A stretch of 64,000 nucleotides of DNA from Ctenosaura bakeri (Eukaryota; Chordata; Lepidosauria; Squamata; Iguanidae). The notes below the pieces were generated by a model. That model worked only from the letters and a program-made list of their open reading frames with translations. It made no database searches and was not told the origin of the DNA. Position 1 is the first letter of the stretch, and each line of letters begins with the position of its first letter. This document shows positions 1-37,984 of this stretch, piece after piece. Made by a program: the position numbers and the translations under genes. The stretch is from NCBI GenBank assembly GCA_948474755.1, contig CAOLHI010001432.1:310001-374000 (forward strand), given 5' to 3'.

Positions 1-320
1 AATGATGTACATGAGTAAAACAGAATAAATAAAATGCACACAGCATGCTGGTAGAAGGCCAGATCTCTGGCCCCGAGAAAATTCTGCTTCTTCCTACAGG
101 CACTAGAAGCACAGGAGCTGTGCACAGGGCTAGTTTAAAAAACCGAACCAAACCAGAAGAGCTCTAAAAGGCAAAAGGGACACACTTCAGAAAAGAACAA
201 ATGCAACTTCCCCAAATATTTCTAATTCTTCTCCCAGTGCTGGCTTACAACTTTCCAAATGGAAAACAGACAAACTAGGTTAGTCATGACAAGAGATCTT
301 TGAGGAAACAGGAGACTATA

Positions 321-793
321 CAGTTGGCCCTCCACATTTACTAGGGTTAGGGGCACAGGGCCCTCACAAAAATAGAAAAAATTGCAAATATTAAAATATG
401 TGTGTGTTTCTATAGAAAGGGGGCTGAGGTATGGTGGGGGAAGTGGGCACCCAGGGTCCAGGTCAGGGAAAGGAGAGGGAAAAGGGGTGGATCAGCATGG
501 TAGTCCTATACCTCCTCTCTTGCCCATTTCCTTCCTTGGGTGTGCAGGGGCACTGGGAGAGAGAAATTTGTGGTTCTGTGAGCCATCCCTAGCTGGCCAG
601 GTAGCAGGTGGTGATAAAGGAGGATCAGTAAAGGTGGGCTTTTAAAGCGCTGCGTGGCCTGATTGGAGCCACTGAGAGGGAAGGTTTCTCCAGAAAGAAG
701 CATCAGGGCGGGGGGCAGGGTTGAAGAAACTTGCAAATAATCAAATCCATGAAAGTCAAACCCACAAATGTGGATGTTTGATTCTACTGCTCT
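321..793. mobile_element. Tc1/mariner-like MITE (degenerate)
   Basis: Starts CAGTTGGCCCTCCACATTT after a TA dinucleotide; the other end (cacaaatgtgga...) is its inverted copy. The same family occurs at 13653 and 60011. The TA flank suggests the Tc1/mariner (Tigger-type) group. It lies in the last visible GRK6 intron. Confidence 0.65.
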
Positions 794-952
794 TTCCATT
801 TCTCTAGGGCAAATACCAGATGCTGTAGGCTATATTACATATGAAGGAACTGGCCAAGTATTTCTTGCTTTGCCAAAGAAAACCTGTGAAAACCAAAGGG
901 CTGCCATAAGTCAACAGGCAACCTGAAGGGGTGCACACCCACGCACGCACGT

Positions 953-980
953 GCACACACACACACACACACACACACAC
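953..980 (+). repeat. (AC)n microsatellite
   Basis: About 14 uninterrupted AC units preceded by a degenerate CACGCACGCACG tract, in GRK6 intron 15. Confidence 0.95.
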
Positions 981-1219
981 TGCTTTGAACCAGAAGGATC
1001 AAGTTTATCAAACTACTAGAATTCAAGAAGTGTAGGAGTGATTACACTATGCTGCCAGGCACAATTAGAACAGTTTCAGGTATCCTGCAAAGAACACTAG
1101 AACTGGCTGGGTGCTCAGGTTGATGAGTATGTGATTATTCATTGATAAAGTTGCTTTGAATCAATTCTAGAGGACTTATGGAGGTTGTTAATCAATAGAA
1201 CTGAGTTTCAGAGCCACTA

Positions 1220-26958
<25,739 letters not shown>

Positions 26959-27317
26959 GAGGTCCCGCCCGGCGCGTCCCTCCTCCTCTTCCTCCTCCTC
27001 CGCAGGAGCAGCAGCAGCAGCAGCGGCGGCGCCGGCACTGCCGGGGCTCCTGCGGCTCCCGTCACCTCCTCCCCACCCGGCCCCGCTCGCTCAAGCCCCC
27101 GCCTCCACCCTGCCTGTCCCACACCGCGGCTGCCCCCGCGCTGGCCCCGCCCACTGCCTGCACGCCTCGGCCAATCCCCGCCCGGGCGCGGCCCGCATTC
27201 TTCCTTCACTGGCTCCAGTCGCCGTCCTCGCCTCCTCTCCGCCCTTGCTTTTCATTGGTCCTCTAAGGAGAGAAAAAAAGAGTACCGAAAGGGGCGGGGC
27301 CGCAAAACGCAACGCCC

Positions 27318-27358
27318 GGGAGGGAGGGAGGGAGGGGGAGGGAGGGAGGGAGGGAGGA
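27318..27358 (+). repeat. (GGGA)n simple repeat in the promoter
   Basis: A tandem run of GGGA/GGGGA units, about 40 bp, on the plus strand (C-rich on the GRK6 sense strand). At least four G-tracts with one-base spacers could form a G-quadruplex. It lies about 360-400 bp upstream of the GRK6 ATG. Confidence 0.9.
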
Positions 27359-27795
27359 TCTTCTTTCTTGCGTGATTGGCTAAAGCAGACTCTTGGGGCG
27401 GGGCATCATTGAGAGGAGAGGTGCCAATCGGATCGAGGGGGTGAGGAATTGGACAAACGCGGGCTGGCCCCCCTCCCAGTTGGAAACCTCTCCAAGGCAA
27501 GCGGGCGATTGGAGGAGACGTTGGTGGTCAGCCGTGACGCGCGTGACGTAACGGGCGGTTTGGAAGGGCCCGGCACAGGGTTCCCGTGTGTGATTCTGGC
27601 GCAGGGGAATCCGGCTTGGGGCCGGCTTAGGGCGCGCCGTCTCGCAGCTTTTGGGCTCATCGACCGTACCGAGAGAAGATGCTTCTTAGAGTAGCAGTAA
27701 TTCCTCACAGCCTCGAGGTTCGCGTTGGTTTCCTGTTCCTTGCTTACGTGAAAAGTCCAGGGCGCCCAGACAAGGCTTTTATCCTTAATCACTTA

Positions 27796-28157
27796 GGGCC
27801 TTTCCGCACTATACACTTATAGCGCGATTATTCCACTTCCAACATCCGGTGGAATCCTGGGGTTTGCAGTTTAGGGAGGGGCCTTTAGAATCCTCAGCCA
27901 GAGAGCTCTTGGGCCTCAGGAAACTACAAACCCCAGAATTCCACAGGATGTTGAAAGTGGAATAATAACACTATGGAGCCTTTCCGCACTAGACTGTTAT
28001 AGCGCGATGATTCCACTTTCCCACATCCTATGGAATCCCGGACGGCCCCTCCCGGAACTGCAAACCCCAGGATTCCATAGGATGTGGAAAGTGGAATCAT
28101 CGCGCTATAACAGTCTAGTGCGGAAATGGCCTATAACAGTGTATTGCGTAAAGGTCC
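27796..28157. mobile_element. Palindromic MITE (family M), interrupted by a second copy
   Basis: Left end gggcctttccgcactataca; the inverted right end is split: its inner part (gtggaataataacactat) lies at 27957-27974 and its outer part (tataacagtgtattgcgtaa) at 28132-28151, separated by the nested copy at 27976-28131. It lies about 840 bp upstream of the GRK6 start codon. Confidence 0.75.
27976..28131. mobile_element. Palindromic MITE (family M), nested copy
   Basis: 156 bp, almost perfect inverted repeat: gagcctttccgcactagact...gttatagcgcgatgattcca pairs with tggaatcatcgcgctataac...agtctagtgcggaaatggcc. The arms are about 70 nt with very few mismatches, so this is a recent insertion. Confidence 0.85.
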
Positions 28158-28224
28158 TCAGTTTTACAGGCGCTCTGGACAATAGCGTCCTCCATTCACA
28201 GCCTGCTTTTGTTTTTGTCACCTT

Positions 28225-28432
28225 TTTGATGCCTCCTGGTCGTTTCCTGCTGTATTGTGGGGTTTTCTTCGCAAGGTTTGTTCAGAGAGGGTTTGCCTTT
28301 GCCTTCCTGTGCGGCTGAGGGAGTGTGATTTGCCCAAGCTCGGTCACCAGGTGTGCATGGCTGAGCGGGCCCTTGAAGCCTGGTTTTCAGAGTCGTAGTC
28401 CAGCGCTCAGACCACTACATGACACTGGTCCT
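28225..28432 (-). repeat. tRNA-derived SINE (22603 family)
   Basis: Minus-strand copy: ggggttttcttcgcaaggtt...gttcagagagggtttgcc...gtagtccagcgctcagacca. Confidence 0.8.
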
Positions 28433-28625
28433 CACTAAGTCTTCTAATTTTCTTCTTACCAGGAGAGATCAGTTGAGGATGCTTCCACCAGATAGAGGGC
28501 TCCTGCTGCTCACAGAAATAAACATGGGCAGCAGTTTATTTTATTCTTGTTTTTTTCTTAATGGATTTTCTCTTGAAAGAAAAAAGACGAAACTAAGGGA
28601 AAACACAGAAAGTCTGCACGTTGAA

Positions 28626-29230
28626 AATGATCATAGAAATGTAGAGTTGGAAGAGACCACAGGGGCCATCCAGTCCAACCCCCTGCCATGCAGGAACACC
28701 CTCAAAGCACTCCCAACAGATGGCCATCCAGCCTCTGCTTAAAAACCTCCAAGGAAGGAGACTCCACTACACTCCAAGGCAGCATGTTCCACTGCCGGAC
28801 AGCCCTAATTGTCAGGAACTTCTTCCTGAGGTTCAGGTGGAATCTCCTTTCCTGCAGCTTGAATCCATTGCTCCTTGTCCTGGTCTCTGGAGCAGCAGAA
28901 AACAAGCCCTCTCCTTCCTCTATATGGCATCCCTTCAAATATTTAAACATGGCTATCTTACTCTTCTCTTCTGCAGACTAAACATACCCAGCTCTCTAAG
29001 TCTATCCTCATAGGGCATGGCTTCCAGGCCTCTCACCATTTTGGTCGCCCTCCTCTGGACTTGCTCCAGCTTGACCATGTCCTTCTTGAATTGGGGTGCC
29101 CAGAACTGGACACAGTATTCAAGATGGGGTCTAACCAAAGCAGAGTAGAGTGGTACCAGTACCTCCCTCGATCTAGACACCATACTCCTATTGATGCAGC
29201 CGAGAATCATGATGATGGCAAGAACTCTCA
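28626..29230 (-). mobile_element. CR1 LINE, 5'-truncated 3' end
   Basis: Minus-strand reading gives the ORF2 C-terminus ([40 protein letters not shown]) followed by the typical CR1 3' segment (atggccatctgttgggagtg..., ggttggactggatggcccct-like) ending in the tttctatga signature. Confidence 0.9.
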
Positions 29231-29239
29231 AGCACTCAT

Positions 29240-29975
29240 GAATGAGGCTGTCTCTTATTCCTTTGTACCTATTTTTGCTATTGTTGTCATGGTTGATGGG
29301 CACATGCAGTAAGCTTTAGGCCCACCCTGATTTATTATTCATATTTGTCTGAAATTGATTTTAAGATGTCCAGTGTCAGTTTTTCACTCATTTCTACTTA
29401 CTTTAGCTATTGTTACCATGATGTGCTGTGCTGAACAGTAGCCTGTGTATACAGGAAACTGGGCTAGGTAGGACTTAGGCATTCTGTAAAGGACACTTTC
29501 CTGGGCATATGAGTATCCCTGAACTTATTGTGCTTGTAGAGCCATGTATGAGATCCTCACATATTCGTGTGCATTGTGCAAAAATGGCCATATTGATTGA
29601 AGAGAAATAATACTTTCTCCTGTACACAGAAAAGTATATGTCAAGAAGGAGGATTCTACTGTAGTTTTGTTTTTGTTTTTGGTATACTACTTTTCTAGGG
29701 ATGTTATAATAGAAGATCGTTCAAATGTGTGAACCTCCCTGGGGTAGTATACTCTGGCCCTTTGCTTTTCCTACCACAGTTTTTCAATTTTCAGCTTCCC
29801 AGGAGTCGGTAGTGGTAATACAGAGGAAGTAGAAACAAATGTGATTATATGAAGGGCTCAGTTCTCCTGTAAAAATCAGTATACGACAGAGTCACAGTCT
29901 AAAACAGAGGACACTGAGGTGTCTACCCCGGAACATATGGTATGCCCACACACATTAACAGTCTAACACAAACAC
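29240..29975. other. Intergenic, no recognised feature
   Basis: AT-rich intergenic sequence between the CR1 end and the solo LTR. Nothing recognised. Confidence 0.5.
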
Positions 29976-29979
29976 CCTC

Positions 29980-30887
29980 TGTTACTGTAGTTTCTAGTCT
30001 GGGCCTGTGGTATATTAGATGTCATTTGATATCAGGAAATTGGACAGCCCAAACTGTTGGACATCTCTCACGTGCTTGTGAGGCCCCCAGACAAGCACGC
30101 ACATGGGCACGGCTGAAAATAGCTGAACAATACAAAACAAATCCAGGGGGGCCAGTAATTGCCGGACTGCAGCTTCAGGAGACCTCCAGGCAAGTACACT
30201 TTAAGATCACATTATGTATGCACGCAGCTTATAAAAGATCCCCTGTCCTGAGCAGGCAGCTTGACGAGCTGAATATCCAACTGTCAGGTACTCCGCATTT
30301 GCATACCGTCTGTGCTACTGACAACTCTGTCATTGTCATGCTAAATACTGACTTTTCGGAGGCTTTGTCTCCAGCCCCAAACCCATTGTTTTCCCCGGGA
30401 ACAGATTAGCCTACAGGCACATTTTCCCCTATGAGACCCCCTGATTTTGAACGCTTCTTCAGATCGCTGGGATCGCTCTGACTTTCATCCCACCTTGCTG
30501 CCGCTCCATTCGACAAGCCTTCCCCTCAGCTCCACGTGCTGATTCGACTGTCTTTTCTTCTGACTACCTGGGCTTCAGGATCAGGTGTAGTATTTCCCCT
30601 GCACAATCCGTCTTAAAATACTCTATCAAACTCCTACGTTTCTTTCGCTAGGTCTGTGTGAGTGTTTGCATACATACGTTTGACTGTATTTCAAAATAAA
30701 GAAAACAATTATTATTTACTTCTGCTTGATTATTGACTTGGCCTGACCCCGTAAACATTGGGTCCAAGATCTCGCTAGGTTGCCCTGCCTCTTGCATTGC
30801 TTAGCTTGTGCTCTTGCTAATTCCCATTCCCCATTAATTGGAGCACATTGAGGTGTCCCTCACGGGACCCCAGAAATCAGGGTAACA
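29980..30887 (+). mobile_element. Solo LTR of an endogenous retrovirus-like element
   Basis: Starts TGTTAC and ends GTAACA (inverted 6-bp ends). TATAAAA at 30230-30236 and AATAAA at 30695-30700 lie in LTR order. Directly flanked by CTC on both sides (a longer duplication is not clear). The part after the poly(A) signal (tgaccccgtaaacattggg, ggtgtccctc, cagggtaaca) matches the LTR at 39093. No internal retroviral genes are attached. Confidence 0.72.
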
Positions 30888-31970
30888 CTCTGACTTCATA
30901 GATGCCAGGATAAGTGACAAGTATGTGACCACTGAGAATTCCTATAGTTGAGAATTCAGAAGCTGGTTGAGCTACCGCTGGCTGAAGGTTGTGTTGTTCA
31001 GCTGGCCTGAATTAAGTAAGGAGAGAAAGAAGGATGATCACAAATGGATAAAAGATGTATACAGTAGTGAAAGGAATTCTGAGACTCTATTGGCTTTTTT
31101 TGTTGTATCTCCATGACAGTACTGGGCTAGTTCATACATTTGTTGTTTTAATGTATAGATGCAAAACATCTTACGTATGTGTAAAATTAAAGTGTGTGCT
31201 CAATAATCACTTGTTTACTACCATCATTAGTACCATAAACACACAGTTAGGAACTGGGAGATCCCTGGGTATGAAGAACAATGTCAGGTCCAGAAGCATC
31301 CTTAAACTATAAGGGAAACAGCTTGAACTGACAAGTCTATTCCATTGAAAATGGATCTCACACCATCAACATTTAATGATTTTAATAAGTTCAGGGAAGT
31401 ATTGGGTGGGATCCTATGGCTAGATATGCTAAAGAAAAAAAAATTCACCCAGCAAAGGTGGGAGTTCCTGAAGAAGAAGTTGCAAAAAAGAGCAAACAGG
31501 AGTCAGCCAACAGGCAGCAAGGCCAACAAAGGTGTTTTATGTGGGTGTGGTGGTAAGCTTGTACGTTGGGATAAACCTCCCCATTCCCAGAGAGTTTGTT
31601 GAGGTAAGGCTGCTTATTTGTGAGTTTCTGTGAGCAGACAGGAAGCTTGCTCCTGTGCTGCTAAGGCTTTGTAGTTCTGTTGGGTTTTGGTGAGATTTTA
31701 TCTGTTGGGGCAAGGCTGATTGTGTGACCTGAGGGAGGCTTGTTTGTGTGCTCCTCAGGGCCCCATTGTTCTCTTGTATATAAGCCCAGAGGAAGTGAGT
31801 CAGAGACTTGGTTGGAGGAGGAGCTAGCAGCTGTTAGCTTACTATATAACTGCAGCTCCAGGCCCTGGAGCTCAGTGAACAGGAGCTTGGCTAATGGGCA
31901 GCAAGGCTAACAGGTGTTTTCCAGGGGAGGTCTGGAGTTCTGCTGCAGTGTGTACTTGGGACTTCTGAAC

Positions 31971-32375
31971 ATGGACAGTGAAGGAGCTGCTGTAGTCACC
32001 TGCAGCACCTGTGGCATGTTTGTGTTCTTGCCAGAGGATGTGGGTAGCTATACCTGCAGCAAGTGCAGGTTGGTTGATCTGTTGAAGGAGAAGTTCCAGC
32101 AGCTTGAGGCCCATGTATCCACTGTTCAGCATATTAGGGAGCATGAGGTTTTCTTGGGCAGAGCAGAGCAAACTATATTGGAGGATGAACACACGGGGGG
32201 TGACTCTGAGGAGGTGGTCAGTCCCCAAACTCAGGAGGTAGACATTTGGAGTAATGTGACACATAGAAACAGAAGGACCAGGGATCTTTCTGTGAGTTTT
32301 GAGCCACAAAATCGATTTGAAGCTCTCTCTCTTTCTCTTATCAGTGAGGATGAGGGGCAGGAGAAGCAGTGTTAG
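31971..32375 (+). pseudogene. CR1 ORF1 first part (zinc-knuckle/coiled-coil protein)
   Basis: 134 uninterrupted codons. CxxC pairs (TCSTC, TCSKC) followed by an LLKEKFQQLEAHV heptad-like stretch match CR1 ORF1. In complete elements the protein continues into an esterase; here that part is in another frame from 32369, so a frameshift has broken the ORF. Confidence 0.8.
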
Positions 32376-32429
32376 TCCTCAGAGAACATGCAGGGGACCT
32401 TGAAAGATTCATCACAAGGACTGGTCCCC

Positions 32430-32705
32430 GCCAATCCTCAAAGTATGTGGTGATGGTAGGGGACTCCCTGCTGAGGGGAGCAGAAGCAGTGGATGTGGGC
32501 CTGACAGGATGTCTCATGAGGTGTTTCCTCCCTGGAACAGATATCCATGAGGTAACATAGTGGAAGACAAAATTGGTCAAACCCACTGACCCATTATCCC
32601 TTCCTTTTGGTCCATGTGGGAACCAATAACACTGCAAGGCACAACCTTCAAGAGATCATAAGGGATTACGAAGCTCTAGGTGGGAAGCTGAAGGACCTTG
32701 ACAAC
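32430..32705 (+). pseudogene. CR1 ORF1 esterase (SGNH/GDSL) part, broken
   Basis: YVVMVGDSLLRGAEAVDVGL shows the GDSL nucleophile block. After a frameshift, LLLVHVGTNNTARHNLQEII shows the GTNN block. Together they identify the CR1 ORF1 esterase domain. Confidence 0.8.
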
Positions 32706-33130
32706 CTTGTCGTTTTGTCTCTTTTCTCAGTTGAAGGACATGGCCCAGGAAAGGAGAGAAAAATAGTGATGCTGCCAAGAACACTTTGGCTTCTTGGAAC
32801 ATGCTTCACAGTTTCATGAAAATGGACTGCTTCTCACAGCAGTTGGTAGGAAAGTTTTTGCTAAGAATCTGAGAAACCTAATTAGGAGAGCTTTAAACTG
32901 AGTTATCTTGTGAGAGGACAGTATTCTTGAGGGCAGGAGTTCATCAAAAGGTGGAGACTAATCTGACAGGGAGAATGGGACAAACAGCACAGAAACCCAA
33001 CAGTGGGGAAAAAAGAAACTTAGTAGCTAAGGAGAGTGACCCATGGTCTCAGATGTCTCAGAGCTTTCCAAACTTTTCATGTTGGTAACACACTTTTTAG
33101 ACATGCATCATTTCACAATTCAGTAAGTGG

Positions 33131-33430
33131 AGGCAGCCCCTCCACCTGAGCCTGGCCCACGGCTGCTGCCACCCTCGTTGTGGTCTTCCTAGGCCCGGGG
33201 CAGCAGCATTAGTTGTGGGGGGAGAGGCAGTCTTTCAACTCAGACCTGGCTTGCTGCCACTGCCTTCGCCAGGGTCTTCCTCAGCCCAGGACAATGCTGG
33301 TGGTGGTAGAAGCAGCCCCTCCACTTGGGCCTAGCCCACCACCACTGCCCTCACTGGGGTCTTCCTCAGCCTGGGGCAGTGGTGGTGGCAACAGCAGAGG
33401 TAGCACCTTCACCTGGGCCTGGCTATCTGT
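33131..33430 (+). repeat. GC-rich minisatellite inside the CR1
   Basis: About 3.3 diverged units of 83-96 bp beginning near 33133, 33229, 33312 and 33400. Each has the pattern gcagcccctccacctgagcc ... tcttcctcagcctggggca. Much more GC-rich than the surrounding LINE. Confidence 0.75.
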
Positions 33431-35965
33431 CAGGGACATTTACACCTGTGAAGAGATCCATGACTGAAATCTTGGAAGGCAGGTTGAGAGCATCTGGGTA
33501 AAAATTAAGGGGGAGAGAAAAAATAGTGTTGTCATTGTTGGAGGTCTACTACAAACTTCTAAGCCAGATTGAGGACTTGCACAATGCCTTCCTGGAACAG
33601 ATGACAAAACATTCAAAAGGAGAGATATAACTACCCTGATATTTGTTGGAAGTCAAACTCCGCCAAGAGTATTGGATCCAAGACATTTCTCACTTGCCTT
33701 GCACACAATGTCATAGACTAGGAGGCAACAAGGAGGACAGCTGTTTTAGATCTGGTACTAATCAACAATGATGACCTGGTTAATGCGGTGGAGGTGGCAG
33801 GATCCTTAGGTGGAAGTGATCATGTTTTCCTGGAGTTTATTATACAGCAGAAAGGGGAAGCCAAGCATAGTCAGACATGCATTCTAGACATTAAGCAAGC
33901 TGATTTCAGTAAACTTATGGAAATACTGGGAGTTATCCCATGTGCAGGAATACTAAAAGAGAAGAGAGTTCATGATGGATGGGGAGTTTCTTAAAAGTAA
34001 GACAATGAAGGCATAATTTCTAACAATTCCAATGAGGAGGGGATGGTGGTAAGTGTCTAAAGAATCTGGGATGGATGTCTAAGGAACTTTCAACTGAGCT
34101 AAGATTTATAAGAGACATGTCCAAGAATAAGAAAAGGGGGGAAATCACGAAAGTGGAATTCAAACAAATAAAAGAAAGTCAGAAAAGCTAAAATGCGGAA
34201 TTTGCTCAGGCTTGCTAGAAGGTTAAAAGCAGTAAAATAAGGGCTTTTTTTGGTTATGTCCATAGCCAAAGGAAGGGCAAGAAAATGGTAGGGCCTCTGT
34301 GTGGAGAGGATGGTGAAATGCCAAAAAGGCACAGAGCTACTGAACACCTTCTTTGCCTTGGTCTTCTCCTAAAAGGAAAATGATGTTCTACCTGGGGAAG
34401 GTGGAACAGATGATGTAATGGGGAAATGCAGAACAGCATAGGCAAAGAGGTTGTACAGGAATATCTGGCTACTCTAAATGAATTCAAGTCTCCAGGATGA
34501 GATGAACTACATCCAAGGGTATTAAAAGAACTGGCAGAAGTAATCTCAGAACCCTTGGCAATAATCTTTGAGAATTTCTGGAGACTAGGAAAAATCCCAG
34601 CAGACTGGAGGAGGGCAAACATTGTTCCCATCTTCAGAAAGGGGGAAAAAGGGTACCCAAACAATTACCTTCCAGTCAGTCTGACATCAATACTGGGAAA
34701 GATTCTGGAGCAGATCATTAACAGTCAGTCTGTAAGCACTTAGAAAGGAATGCCATGATCACTAAAAGTCAGCATGGGCTTCTCAAAAACAAATCATGCC
34801 AGAGTAATCTTTTCTCTCTTTTTTCTTTTGATCAGAGTTACTGGCTTGGTAGATGAAGGGAATGCTGTCAACATAGCATATCTTGACTTCTGTAAGGCCT
34901 TTGACAAGGTCGCTTATCATATTCTTGCAAACAAGGTAGTAAAATGTGGAGTAGACAATGCTACCATTAGGTGGATTTGTAATTGGTTGACTGACCAAAC
35001 CCAAAGGGCGCTCACCAATGGCTCCTCTTCATCCTAGAGAGAAGTGACTAGTGGGGTGCCAAAGGGTTCTGTCCTGCGCCCTTTATCAATGATTTGGATG
35101 AGGGAATAGAGAGCCTTCTTATCAGATTTGCAGATGACACCAAAATTAGGAGGGGTAGCTAACACCCCAGATGACAGGATCAAAATTCAAAATGATCTTA
35201 ACAGATTAGAGAGCAGCGCTAAAACTTAAAAAAAAACAAAAAACAGGGAGAAGTGTAAGGTATTACACTTGGATGACATCTGGCTCGACCACAGTACATG
35301 TGAAAAGGATCTAGAAGTCTTAGTAGAGCACAAGCTGAATATGAGTCAGCAGTGAGATGCAGCAGCTAACAGAGCCAAAACAATTCTGGACTGCATCAAT
35401 AGGAGTATAGTATTGAGATCACGGGAAGTAATTGTACCACTCTATTCGGCTTTGGTCAGACCGTATATGGAATACCATGTCCAGTTCTGGACACCACAGT
35501 TCCGGGAGGATATTGACAAGCTAGAACATGTCCAGAGGAGGATGACCAAAGGCCTGGAACCATGCTTTATAAGGAGCAGCTTAAGGAGCTGGATATGTTT
35601 AGCCTAAAGAAGGTTAAGAGGCGACATGATAGCAATGTTTAAATATTTGAAGGGATGCCATGTGGAAGAGGGAGCAAGCCTGTTTTCTGCTGCTCTAGAA
35701 ACTAGGACACAGAACAATGACTTCAAAGGAAAAGAAATTCCATTTAAACATTAGGAAGAACTTCCTGATAGTAAGAGCAGTTCAACAGTGGAATGCAGTG
35801 CCTTGGAGTATGGTGGACTCTCCTTCTTTGAAGGTTTTTAAACAGAAGTTGGATGGCCATCTGTTGGGAGTGCTTTGATGGGGTATTCCTGCATGGCAGG
35901 GGGTTCGATTCGAGGGCCCATGTGGTCCCTTCAAACTCTACAATACTGTGATTCTATAAAACAGC

Positions 35966-37978
35966 ACAATCACAAACAATCTCGTGAAAGAAGAAAAATG
36001 GGAAACATCTGAAAAAGCCAATGTGGCTGCACAGCAAACTCAAGGAGGAAGGGAAAAGAAGAAAGAGTATGTATGAAGAATGGAAGGGAGGATGAAACAC
36101 CAAGTAAGAGGACAAATATGGAACCAAGTTTGTAGGAATAGTATATGGAAAGCTAAAGTCCAGAATGAGCTGACACTGGTTAGGCAAGCAAGGATCGACA
36201 GAAAGTCTTTTTTTTTCCAGATACATTTGAGACAAAAGAATGACCGAGGAGACAGTGGGGCTGTTGCTCAATATGGATTGTAAAATGCTAACAAATCACA
36301 ATGAAAAGGCAGAAATATTCAACACCTGTTTTGCTTCAGTTTTCTCCCAAAAAGAGAACTGTGTGCTTCCATAGAGCAGCAGTGACCTTGGCAAGGGATC
36401 TGAATTGCAAATCAAAATTGACAAGAAAGTCAGGAACCTAATTTAAACGAATTCAAATCTGCAGGGCCAGGCAAACTGCATCCTAGATTATAGAAGGAAT
36501 TTGCTGATGTATTCTCCGAACTACTTGCTATCATTTTGAGAAATTTTAAAGAACAGGTGAGATGCCAAAGGATTGGAAAAAGGCAAACATTGTCTCTCTC
36601 TTCAAAAAAAAAAAAAGGGGGGGCGGCAACAACAAAAAAAGAAGACCCAGCATACTGCAGAGTAGGCGGTTTGACCTCAGTACCAGGAAAAACTATTAGA
36701 ACTGATTATATAGGGGTCTGTCTGCAAGTTTCTTAATAACAATGCAGTGATAAGTAGAAGCCAGCATGGGTTTGTCAAGGACGAATCCTGCCAAGCTAAT
36801 CCTATATCTTTATTTGATCAGGTCACTAGTTTAGTAGATGCTGTGGATGTAATTTTTTTGGATTTCAGCAAAGCATTTGAGAAGGTCCTCCATAATATCT
36901 TGATTAGAAAATTGATTAAATGTGGAATAGATGGGAACACCATCAGATGGATCTATGATTTGTTGGAAAACCATGTTTAAAGAGGCATAATCAGTGACTG
37001 TGCTTCAAACTGGATGGAGGCCTCAAGTGGAATGCCTCAGGGTTCTGTCCAAGGGCCATTACTCTTCAACATTTTTATCAATGACTTAGATGACAGGATG
37101 CAGGAAATCCTCATCAAGTATGCAGTTGGCACAAAACTGGGAGAGGGGGCTAACACATTGGAAGATAGGAACAGAATTCAAAAGGACCTTGATAAGCTTG
37201 AAAACTGGGCAGAAATTAATAAAATGAAACTCAATAGAGACAAATGCAAAATTCTACATTTAGGCCACAAAAACTGAATGTACAGGTATAGGATGGGAGA
37301 TACATGGCTCAGCAGTACCACATGTGAAAAAGACCATGGGATTATTGTTGATCATAAGCTAAACATGAGCCAGGTGATACTGCAAGAAAGAAGACAAATG
37401 CTAGTTTAGCCTGCATTAATAGAAGCATAGTTTCCAAGTGAAGGGGAAAGTCCCACTATATTCTATGCTGGTCAGGCCTCATCTGGAGTAATGCATTCAG
37501 TTCTAGGCACCACATTTTAAGAAGGATATAGACAAGTTGGAGCAGGTTCAGAAAAAGGCAACAAGGATGATAAGAGATATGGAGAACAATACATATGAGG
37601 AAAGATTGGAGGAGATGGGCATGTACAGTTTGATGAAGAGAAGACTAAGGGGTGGCATAATTGCACTCTTTAAATACCTTAGGGGTCATTACAGAGAGGA
37701 GAAACCAGGCCTGTTTTCTGCTGTCCCAAGCTGCTGGCTTGAAATTACAGGAGAGTAGTTTTTGACTGAACATTAAAAGGAACTTCTTAAAATTAAGAGC
37801 AGTTCAACAATGGAACCAATTGCCTAGACAAGTGTTGTTTGGATGGCCTTGTTTGGACGTCTTCAAAAAGAGGCTGGACAGCTGTTTGCTGGGGTTTAGC
37901 TGGAAATCCTTCACTGAGCGAGGGACAGTTGGAGTTGATGGCTCATGAGACCCCTTCCAGCTCTATTATTCTATGACG
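35966..37978 (+). mobile_element. CR1 LINE, second copy, 5'-truncated and degenerate
   Basis: Starts in the linker between endonuclease and reverse transcriptase and runs to the 3' end tctattattctatgacgtc. RT motifs: IFLDFSKAFEKVLHNILIRK, GMPQGSVQGPLLFNIFINDL, and the catalytic YADD changed to YAVG. C-terminal part: MEQVQKKATRMIRDMENNTY. It belongs to a different subfamily from the upstream copy. Confidence 0.85.
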
Positions 37979-37984
37979 TCTGTG

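Larger units (their letters stand above)
31480..35965 (+). mobile_element. CR1 LINE, near full length, degenerate
   Basis: About 4.5 kb, the usual length of a complete CR1. 5' UTR with a direct repeat (31494 and 31878), ORF1 (31971-32375), a second ORF1 part with a GDSL-type esterase (about 32430-32700), endonuclease remains ending GGSDHVFLEF (about 33800), and reverse transcriptase pieces: VPIFRKGEKGYPNNYLPVSL, YLDFCKAFDKVAYH, GVPKGSVL and an intact FADDTK (about 35128). The 3' end is tctacaatactgtgattctat. Stops and frameshifts break ORF2, so it is inactive. A GC-rich minisatellite interrupts it at 33131-33430. Confidence 0.85.

Noticed and set aside
29942..30409. 155-codon open frame
   Set aside because: Lies almost wholly inside a solo LTR; no protein motif.
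33131..33430. CRISPR-like or regulated repeat array
   Set aside because: Units are long, diverged and directly adjacent with no spacers, in a vertebrate LINE; an ordinary minisatellite.
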